From an uncultured Desulfobacterium sp. (GTDB lineage Bacteria > Desulfobacterota > Desulfobacteria > Desulfobacterales > Desulfobacteraceae), in assembly GCA_937124525.1 (NCBI GenBank), contig CAKZLA010000197.1, forward strand, positions 1-9,024: a stretch of DNA of 9,024 nt, given 5' to 3'. This document shows, piece by piece, positions 1 to 5,052 of this stretch. How positions within the stretch are numbered: position 1 is the stretch's first letter; the number at the start of each line of letters is the position of its first letter. The translations under genes and the position numbers were made by a program. The notes under the pieces are model-generated. The model was not told the DNA's origin. It ran no database searches and worked only from the letters and a program-made list of their open reading frames with translations.

Positions 1-833
1 CCTTTGACAAAAACAGCCCCTTTGTACAGCTCAACTGTGCGGCACTGCCCGAAACCCTGCTGGAGGCGGAACTGTTCGGGTACGATAAAGGTGCCTTCAC
101 AGGGGCCAGAGATCAGGGCAAAATCGGTCTCTTTGAAATGGCCAGCAGCGGCACCCTGTTCCTTGATGAATTGGGTGAGATGAGCCTGCCGGTCCAGGCA
201 AAACTTTTAAAATGCCTGGAAGAAAAAGAGGTGATGCGCCTGGGGGGATTAAAACCCGTTAAAATTGACTGTAACGTCATCACCGCCACTAATATCAACC
301 TGAACCGCCAAGTGCGCCAGGGAAAATTTCGCCAGGATCTCTTTTTTCGGCTTAACACCTTTACCATCACGTTACCACCCCTGCGCAGACGTCCCGAAGA
401 CATCTTTGAAATGATCATCTTTTTCCTGAAAAAATACAATGCAAAATACGGTGTCAAACGGAAAATATCGTCCAAAGGCATTGCACAGATTCAGGATTAC
501 ACTTTTCCAGGAAATGTCCGGGAATTAAAAAACATTTTAAAAAAAGCGGTGGTCATGGGAGAAAGCGATGTTCTGGATGATCTGGTCGAACAAAATGTGG
601 CTCCAATACCCCAGTCACCAGCCATGGAACACAATCTTTCAGACAGCAATGCCTTTGATTTCAAAGGCAAATTGATGGCATGTGAAAAGCAATTGATGCT
701 CAAGGCCCTGGAACGATACGACACCACCCGCTCCCTGGCCGGATTCCTGAAGCTGAGCCAATCTTCCGTAGTTAGAAAACTGAAAATCCACGGCCTGAGC
801 CATCGACTGCGACGAAAGACCCAACGGCCATAA
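1..833 (+). CDS. Sigma-54-dependent transcriptional activator (NtrC family), 3' part
   Basis: Partial gene, open at the left edge; codons are in frame from base 3, giving 276 visible residues. It begins inside the AAA+ domain, after the Walker A loop. The sigma-54 contact motif GAFTGA is at 90-107. Walker B ([11 protein letters not shown]) is at 150-182. The arginine-finger region ([10 protein letters not shown]) and [11 protein letters not shown] follow, then FPGNVREL of sensor II, where the usual Trp is Phe. The C-terminus carries a Fis/TyrR-like helix-turn-helix ([12 protein letters not shown] to LKIHGL, 732-797). By family knowledge, such proteins hydrolyse ATP to open sigma-54 RNA polymerase complexes from upstream enhancers. 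The N-terminal sensory domain lies outside the window, so the signal is unknown. A good sigma-54 promoter lies about 300 bp downstream, before mttB, which makes that operon the likely target (inference). Confidence 0.95.
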   Translation, partial: FDKNSPFVQLNCAALPETLLEAELFGYDKGAFTGARDQGKIGLFEMASSGTLFLDELGEMSLPVQAKLLKCLEEKEVMRLGGLKPVKIDCNVITATNINLNRQVRQGKFRQDLFFRLNTFTITLPPLRRRPEDIFEMIIFFLKKYNAKYGVKRKISSKGIAQIQDYTFPGNVRELKNILKKAVVMGESDVLDDLVEQNVAPIPQSPAMEHNLSDSNAFDFKGKLMACEKQLMLKALERYDTTRSLAGFLKLSQSSVVRKLKIHGLSHRLRRKTQRP

Positions 834-877
834 TGAAATTTGCCCTGTTAGATGTGGATAAGACGCTGGCACTTTGA
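833..877 (+). pseudogene. 14-codon remnant of a HAD-family hydrolase N-terminus
   Basis: The regulator stop codon TAA overlaps an ATG (TAATG), the usual arrangement for translational coupling. The reading frame encodes [14 protein letters not shown] and then TGA. This matches HAD motif I (hydrophobic strand followed by DxDxT[L/V]), where the first Asp is the nucleophile in HAD phosphatases. Nothing further of a HAD fold follows, because a terminator begins about 15 bp later. The simplest reading is the relict of a HAD phosphatase gene that once followed the regulator and was deleted. A very short leader-type peptide or chance similarity cannot be excluded for so few residues. Confidence 0.45.
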
Positions 878-891
878 TTCAAAAATTATTC

Positions 892-917
892 AAAAACAGC
901 ATATCATGCTGTTTTTT
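892..917 (+). terminator. Intrinsic terminator after the regulator gene
   Basis: An 11-bp perfect stem (AAAAACAGCAT / ATGCTGTTTTT) has a 3-nt loop and ends in a run of six T. It lies 58 bp after the regulator stop and separates that transcript from the mttB unit. The A-rich left arm means it may also act on the opposite strand. Confidence 0.85.
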
Positions 918-1134
918 AAGGAGATATAAAGCAAATCCAAATGGAACCATATTTAAATCGACATAAAGTCTTGAATTATCACTTTATTTTCAAATTCGAG
1001 TCATAAAAAAATCAAAATTATATTTTATTTCCCATCCCCAATCCTGCAATCCCATCATCCACCCTCCCTTATAACCCTTGCAATACATAGCTTTGAAAGA
1101 CAAACAAGCACAAACACACCCATTTTCATCACCA
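918..1134. other. AT-rich non-coding spacer upstream of the mttB promoter
   Basis: No supportable gene is seen on either strand. The stretch around 940-1030 is very AT-rich, including a short palindromic AAAATTATATTTT near 1015. By its position, between a sigma-54 promoter and the gene of its likely activator, this is where enhancer (UAS) sites and a DNA-bending (IHF-type) site would be expected. An AATCAA core at 1010-1015 fits only the first half of the IHF consensus. No convincing paired enhancer repeat could be picked out by eye. Confidence 0.4.
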
Positions 1135-1150
1135 TGGCACAGATAGTGCT
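1135..1150 (+). promoter_or_regulatory. Sigma-54 (-24/-12) promoter for the mttB transcript
   Basis: TGGCAC-AGATA-GTGCT matches the consensus TGGCAC-N5-TTGCW at all but one position. The invariant GG and GC have the correct spacing. Transcription should start about 12 nt after the GC, near 1161, leaving an approximately 400-nt untranslated leader before mttB. The activator gene directly upstream supports the call. Confidence 0.8.
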
Positions 1151-1200
1151 AAGTTTATAAGGAAATCTCGGCAACCCACGGAAATTTTCAAGCTTTATTG

Positions 1201-1300
1201 GGAACAAACCCGGCTGCAATATGAAGTCCGCGCGTGGCAGTTTATATGAAAAATCAGGTGCTGGTTTAATGGGTACTGGGTAACGAATTTGGCGCACCTT
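1201..1300 (+). repeat. Leader repeat unit A (most diverged copy)
   Basis: Diverged first copy of the unit seen twice more downstream. It shares CAATATG (1217-1223) and TGGCAGTTTATA (1235-1246) with unit B. A first short stem CGGCT/AGTCCG (1211-1215 / 1225-1230, one bulged base) places CAATATG in its loop. A second stem pairs AGGTGC (1256-1261) with GCACCT (1294-1299). The primary sequence differs from units B and C, yet two hairpins in the same order are retained. This points to selection on RNA structure, although the first stem is weak. Confidence 0.45.
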
Positions 1301-1310
1301 ACTTTTTCAT

Positions 1311-1405
1311 TATTTGTTGTGGGCAGGATAGAGCCTCAATATGGTCTGCCCATGGCAGTTTTATAAGAAACTCCGTCCGATGATTTGTAATAACTGGAGT
1401 TTCGA
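1311..1405 (+). repeat. Leader repeat unit B (95-bp unit, two hairpins)
   Basis: Begins with TATTTGTTGTGGGCAGG, identical to the start of unit C exactly 95 bp later. Stem 1 is GGGCAG/CTGCCC (1321-1326 / 1346-1351) with CAATATGGT on the loop side. Stem 2 is a perfect 8-bp pairing of GAAACTCC (1367-1374) with GGAGTTTC (1396-1403). An alternative hairpin, CTGCC-CAT-GGCAG (1346-1358), would compete with stem 1. The unit lies inside the predicted untranslated leader of mttB, so an RNA role is likely, but DNA-level protein binding is also possible. Confidence 0.7.
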
Positions 1406-1494
1406 TATTTGTTGTGGGCAGGTCAGATACCCAATACGGTCTGCCCGTAGTTATATAGAGAACGAGGAACACACCCTGAATTCGGCCGAATTCA
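1406..1494 (+). repeat. Leader repeat unit C
   Basis: Third copy. It shares the 17-nt TATTTGTTGTGGGCAGG (1406-1422) and CAAT(A)(C)GGTCTGCCC (1432-1446) with unit B at a constant offset of 95 bp. Stem 1, GGGCAG/CTGCCC (1416-1421 / 1441-1446), is conserved. The loop has changed from GATAGAGCCT to GTCAGATACC, while CAATAYGGT is kept. In the place of stem 2 it carries the perfect palindrome at 1477-1494. The downstream GGCAG found in units A and B is lost here. Confidence 0.65.
1477..1494. promoter_or_regulatory. Perfect 18-bp palindrome upstream of mttB
   Basis: TGAATTCGGCCGAATTCA is its own reverse complement over 18 bp, 70 bp before the mttB start. As DNA it looks like an operator for a dimeric regulator. 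As RNA it would form a 7-bp hairpin with a GGCC loop at the stem-2 position of repeat unit C. The two readings cannot be told apart from sequence alone. Confidence 0.55.
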
Positions 1495-1550
1495 TGACGC
1501 ACAACAGATATTGTATGCAACACATGCAAGAATTGGTCACACACCTAAAA

Positions 1551-1556
1551 AGGAGA
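1551..1556 (+). promoter_or_regulatory. Ribosome binding site fixing the GTG start of mttB
   Basis: AGGAGA lies 7 nt before the GTG at 1564. There is no in-frame ATG nearby that would give a better MttB N-terminus, so this site decides the start. Confidence 0.8.
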
Positions 1557-1563
1557 AACCGTC

Positions 1564-3033
1564 GTGAAGCGCAATGTACATGCCGGAAGACAGTTGAGCG
1601 GAGGATTCAGTCTCAACGTTTTCAGCGATGATGAAGCCTATGACATTCACCTGGCAACACTTGAAATCCTTGAACAGACAGGGGTTTTTGTGGAGGACAA
1701 AGATGCCCTCGAAGCCTTTGGTGATGCCGGTGCCATCATCGACAAAAAGAAAAAAATTGTAAAAATCAAGCCCTACATGGTGGAAGATGCCATCAGTTCG
1801 GCCCCATCCAAGATCATTCTTGCCGGACGAAAACCGGAGAATGATTATGTTCTTGAAAACAACCGGGTGGGATTCACAAACTTTGGCGAAGGGATCAAGA
1901 TATTTGACATTGATTCCGGAGAACTCCGGGAAACCCTGAAAAAAGATGTTGCCATGACAGCCAGAATGGTGGATGCCATGAGCGAAATTGATGTGTACGA
2001 ACGCGCCGTGGGTGCCCATGATGTAAACCCGGCCGTGGCCCCGCTGCACAATGCCGAAGCCTTTCTTTCCAACACCACAAAGCATTGCTTCCTGGGTCCC
2101 ATCAGCGGACACCTTGTGAAAAAGCTGGTCCAGATGGCCGCCGCCGTTGTGGGTGGAATGGACAAGCTCCGGGAGCGTCCCATCCTATCTTTCATCACCT
2201 GCCCTGTCAGTCCATTGAAACTTGTCCAGGACACCTGTGAAATCATCATGGAAGGTGCCAGAAGCGGTTTGGCCGTAAACATTCTCTCCATGGCCATGGC
2301 CGGGGGATCCTCTCCGGTGAATCTGGCAGGTACCCTTGTGAATCACAATGCGGAAATCCTGTCCGGTATCGTTCTTAGCCAGAATACGGTCAAGGGAGCC
2401 CCGGTGCTCTACGGCAGTTCCACCACCTCCATGGATTTAAGGTTCGGAGCCGCCTCGGTGGGTTCTCCGGAATGCGCCATGATCAATGCAGCTGTGGCAC
2501 GGCTTGGCAACTACTACGGACTTCCCACATGGGTCGCCGGTGGTTAGGGCGATTCAAAGATGTGCGATGCCCAGAGCGGTCATGAAAAAACGATGACGGG
2601 CCTGATGGCAGCGTTGGCAGGTGCCAACCTGATCTATGGCCTGGGAATGATCGAAAGTGGCATGACCTTTGACTACGGGCAGCTGTTGATGGACAATGAA
2701 ATAGCAAAAATGATCAAATTCTGTGTGAACGGTATTCCAGTGAATGATGAAACCCTTTCCGTGGAGGTGACCAAGGAGGTCGGCCCATTCAAGGATTTTC
2801 TCACCCACAAAAATACCTTTCAAAACATGAGAATTCAATCACAGCCCAAATTGATGGACCGAAAAGTAAGAGCCGCATGGGAGGCCGCAGGCAGTAAAAG
2901 CCTCCATGAAAGGGCCATGGAAGAAGCCAGGCATATCATGGAAACCCATACGCCCGATCCCCTTCCCGATGGTGTGGCGGAAAAACTCCGCGCCATAGTA
3001 GAGGAGACCGAAAAAGAAATGGGAATCAGCTGA
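1564..3033 (+). CDS. mttB: Trimethylamine methyltransferase MttB with in-frame amber (pyrrolysine) codon
   Basis: By family knowledge, MttB transfers a methyl group from trimethylamine to the Co(I) corrinoid of its partner MttC, in the cytoplasm. The frame runs from a GTG start for 327 codons to TAG at 2545-2547, then continues in the same frame for 161 codons to TGA, 489 residues in all. The TAG falls in WVAGG-X-GDSK, which aligns with YVAGS-X-SDAK around pyrrolysine 334 of the roughly 495-residue Methanosarcina protein. The sequence on both sides is MttB-like: ILSMAMAGGSSPVNLAGTLV and YGSSTTSMDL before the TAG, SGHEKTMTGLMAALAGANLI after it. The second part has no RBS of its own. Length and position therefore favour one protein with Pyl328 over a pseudogene. 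A BCCT transporter gene follows at 178 bp. No corrinoid protein or pyl gene is seen here, so decoding depends on genes elsewhere. Confidence 0.93.
2545..2547 (+). other. UAG codon predicted to encode pyrrolysine (residue 328)
   Basis: A TAG interrupts an otherwise conserved MttB frame at the exact site of pyrrolysine in methanogen MttB. Coding similarity continues without a shift directly after it (GDSKMCDAQSGHEKT). In non-pyrrolysine members of the superfamily an ordinary residue sits here, so the UAG marks the TMA-specific type. The 3' flank begins GGCGATTCAAAG; no obvious special stem-loop was identified right after the codon. Confidence 0.9.
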
Positions 3034-3054
3034 TTCCCAGGTGCAAAAATACAT

Positions 3055-3097
3055 GCCATGGGAAGTGGGCAAAACACCTTTGCACACTTCCCATGGC
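3055..3097 (+). other. Long intercistronic hairpin between mttB and the transporter gene
   Basis: GCCATGGGAAGTG (3055-3067) pairs perfectly with CACTTCCCATGGC (3085-3097). The stem extends past one mismatch by GCAAA/TTTGC (3069-3073 / 3079-3083) with a 5-nt loop. It starts 21 bp after the mttB stop. There is no clean T-run after it (CCTGTTTTGTGG), so it may be a partial terminator, an mRNA 3'-end stabiliser, or a means of setting the mttB:transporter ratio. Confidence 0.7.
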
Positions 3098-3100
3098 CCT

Positions 3101-3164
3101 GTTTTGTGGAGTAGCCTACATCAAGGACCATCCCATCCGGGTGGCGACCCCGTTGCCACAAAAC
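3101..3164 (+). other. Two mutually exclusive inverted repeats before the transporter gene
   Basis: GTTTTGTGG (3101-3109) is complementary to CCACAAAAC (3156-3164). Inside and overlapping the right arm, GTGGCGAC (3141-3148) pairs with GTTGCCAC (3152-3159) over a CCC loop, with one G-U pair. The two foldings share 3156-3159 and cannot fully coexist. This resembles an attenuator-like switch in the leader of the transporter gene, but no T-rich terminator tail is present. Confidence 0.45.
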
Positions 3165-3211
3165 AGCTTCGCACACGTTTATACACTTAATCACCAGACG
3201 TTGGAGGGAAA

Positions 3212-4759
3212 ATGCGCAAGCTGATCGAGCCGTTATTTGGCGACTATGACGAAAAGGTATTTTATCCCGTTGTGGGACTTCTGTTATTCATATTGGCAGC
3301 CATCATGATTGATTCCGATGCCACCAAGAAATTTTTTGATGCCATCAACCACTGGTTGATTTTTAATTTCAGCTGGGGCTTTCTCATTGGTGTAAGTTCA
3401 GTGGTATTTTTTGCCATCTGGGTGGGCATGAGTAAGTACGGCACCATGAAGCTTGGCAAAGACACCGACGAACCTGAGTTTTCATTTATTGCCTGGGTTT
3501 CCATGATGTTCAGTGCAGGTTTCGGACTCTCCACCCTCATGTGGTGTTCGGCAGAACCCCTGTACCACCTGTACCAGTCATCCTGGACCATTGATGCCGG
3601 TACCGCCGGCACTGCCGCAGGCATTCCACAAGCCATGCTGCTCACCTGGTTTGACTGGGGATTTCACGGCTGGGCACTGTTTGCCGTGGGCGGCCTTGCC
3701 ATTGCCTTTCCTGCCTATCGCATGGACAAACCCATGACATTGGGTATCGGCCTTTTTGGCATCTTAAAAGAAAAGTCCCTCACCGGTTTCTGGGGCAAAC
3801 TGGCCGATGTACTGGGGGTCATCAGCACCCTTGGCGGCAACAGCGCCTCCCTGGGATTTGGTGTATTGTCCATTGCCTACGGCATCAAACACATCACCGG
3901 CATTGAGCTTGGCACCTCCGGTACCCTGGTGGCCATGGCCATGATAATTGTGGCATTTACCCTCTCCGCCGTCAGCGGGGTGGAGCGGGGCATTAAATAC
4001 CTGAGCCTCATCAACATCTACCTTGGGCTTGGCATGCTGGTTTACCTGCTGATTGTGGGTCCCACCGGGTATCTGTTCAGCCTTATCACCCAGACCTTTG
4101 GTGCCTATGCCAGTCAGTTCATCACCCTCTCCTTCTGGACCGATGCCGCCAACTTCAAGGACGGTGTCTGGGAACAACGCAGTTGGCTCAACTGGTGGGT
4201 GGTCTTTTACTGGCTGTGGTGGGTCAGCTACATTCCCTTTTGCAGCGGTTTTATTGCCAGAATTTCCAAGGGCCGAACCATCCGGGAATACATTCTGGGT
4301 ACCACCATCGTACCGGTGCTCATGACCTTTTTGCTCTTTGCCATCTGGGGGGGTAATGCACTCCACCTTGAGGTGACCGGGGCTGCCCCCATCTGGGATG
4401 CGGTTCAGAACGATTTTGGCAGCACCATTTACACTGTGCTTTCCCAGTTTCCCATGGGCAACGTGTTGTGTGTGGTGGTTTTCTTCAGCATTGTCTGTTT
4501 TGGTGTTACCACCAGTGACTCTGCCTCCTACTTCATCTCCATGCAGGCATCCAAGGGAAGCCTCAATCCCACCATTGCCATGCGCATCTTCTGGGGGGTT
4601 GTTTTGGGCGGTCTGGGCCTGGTTCTCCTGGCATCGGGAAAACTCAATGCCCTCAAAGCCATGGCCATTGTGGTGGGCGCACCCTTCTTTTTTGTGGTGC
4701 TGGCCTACATGGTCTCCATCATCAAGATGTTAAAGATGGCGGAAAAAGGCGACATATGA
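3212..4759 (+). CDS. BCCT-family transporter (betaine/carnitine/choline type)
   Basis: A 515-residue, mostly hydrophobic protein with about 12 predicted membrane segments and short termini, the usual BCCT length. Family marks: KYGTMKLGKDTDEPEFS (75-91); the TM3 region SAGFGLSTLMWCSAEPL (101-117); TM5 GGNSASLGFG (208-217); the Trp-rich substrate segment FYWLWWVSYIPF (332-343) followed by FIARISKGRTIREY (347-360); and TTSDSASYFIS (433-443). GGAGGG lies 3 nt before the ATG. BCCT proteins carry quaternary or methylated amines across the inner membrane, by sodium- or proton-coupled symport or by antiport. The TM3 glycine motif (AGFGL) differs from GMGIG of sodium-coupled BetP, so the coupling mode is open. 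It probably shares the mttB transcript, through the hairpins between them. The substrate is inferred to be trimethylamine or a trimethylammonium precursor. There is no long C-terminal osmosensor, which fits catabolic uptake rather than osmoprotection. Confidence 0.92.
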   Translation: MRKLIEPLFGDYDEKVFYPVVGLLLFILAAIMIDSDATKKFFDAINHWLIFNFSWGFLIGVSSVVFFAIWVGMSKYGTMKLGKDTDEPEFSFIAWVSMMFSAGFGLSTLMWCSAEPLYHLYQSSWTIDAGTAGTAAGIPQAMLLTWFDWGFHGWALFAVGGLAIAFPAYRMDKPMTLGIGLFGILKEKSLTGFWGKLADVLGVISTLGGNSASLGFGVLSIAYGIKHITGIELGTSGTLVAMAMIIVAFTLSAVSGVERGIKYLSLINIYLGLGMLVYLLIVGPTGYLFSLITQTFGAYASQFITLSFWTDAANFKDGVWEQRSWLNWWVVFYWLWWVSYIPFCSGFIARISKGRTIREYILGTTIVPVLMTFLLFAIWGGNALHLEVTGAAPIWDAVQNDFGSTIYTVLSQFPMGNVLCVVVFFSIVCFGVTTSDSASYFISMQASKGSLNPTIAMRIFWGVVLGGLGLVLLASGKLNALKAMAIVVGAPFFFVVLAYMVSIIKMLKMAEKGDI

Positions 4760-4879
4760 GAACAGCGGGGGACAGCAGGTTTAAAAATACCATTTCGCCA
4801 TTTCAGATGGATATTTAAAATATATATTTCTCTGAATTTCGCGACAATACCTATCTGCCAGCACCCTTAAAAAACAATA

Positions 4880-4914
4880 AGAAAGGCCATGCCCCGGGCA
4901 TGGCCTTTCTTTTA
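4880..4914 (+). terminator. Intrinsic terminator of the mttB-transporter unit
   Basis: A 13-bp stem (AGAAAGGCCATGC / GCATGGCCTTTCT), which can extend into the CCC/GGG at the tip, is followed by TTT. It lies about 120 bp after the transporter stop. The symmetric A-rich/T-rich flanks may let it work in both directions. The bases between the stop and this stem (4760-4879) show nothing else supportable. Confidence 0.85.
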
Positions 4915-4995
4915 CCTGAAAAAACGTAACCTCAAAAAAGCTTACTCTTGCCAAGCCTTCCCAACGGCCAAAGCAAACGTATCGAGGCTTAAATG

Positions 4996-5011
4996 TTTAA
5001 CCTTCGTTAAA
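4996..5011. promoter_or_regulatory. Small AT-rich inverted repeat upstream of the CoA-transferase gene
   Basis: TTTAAC-CTTC-GTTAAA, 42 bp before the start codon, is a possible regulator site in the spacer between the terminator and the CoA-transferase gene. No convincing sigma-70 or sigma-54 promoter could be recognised between 4915 and 5052, although the terminator upstream means the gene needs one. Confidence 0.25.
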
Positions 5012-5052
5012 AATTCCAATAAATCGTTACCACCCCATCGTAAGGAGATGTC

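Noticed and set aside
869..884. TGGCAC near 868 as a second sigma-54 promoter
   Set aside because: The -12 GC is missing at the required spacing (TTTGATTCAA follows).
943..1006. Small open frame after an AGGAG-like stretch at 919-923
   Set aside because: The spacing to the ATG is about 20 nt, the sequence is AT-rich and the peptide matches nothing recognisable.
1236..1251. TGGCAG motifs in the leader repeats as further -24 elements
   Set aside because: Neither copy has GC at the -12 position; the motif is better explained as part of the repeat unit.
1341..1631. 96-codon open frame inside the mttB leader, overlapping the mttB start
   Set aside because: No ribosome binding site, no family resemblance, and it runs through the tandem repeat units and into mttB in another frame.
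1537..2112. Long open frame on the minus strand over mttB
   Set aside because: Shadow of the mttB coding sequence without family features; similar minus-strand frames over the CoA-transferase and flavoenzyme genes were rejected for the same reason.
2560..3033. Separate gene starting at the ATG after the amber codon
   Set aside because: No RBS before 2560; the sequence is the C-terminal part of MttB and is in frame with the upstream part, so readthrough is the better explanation.
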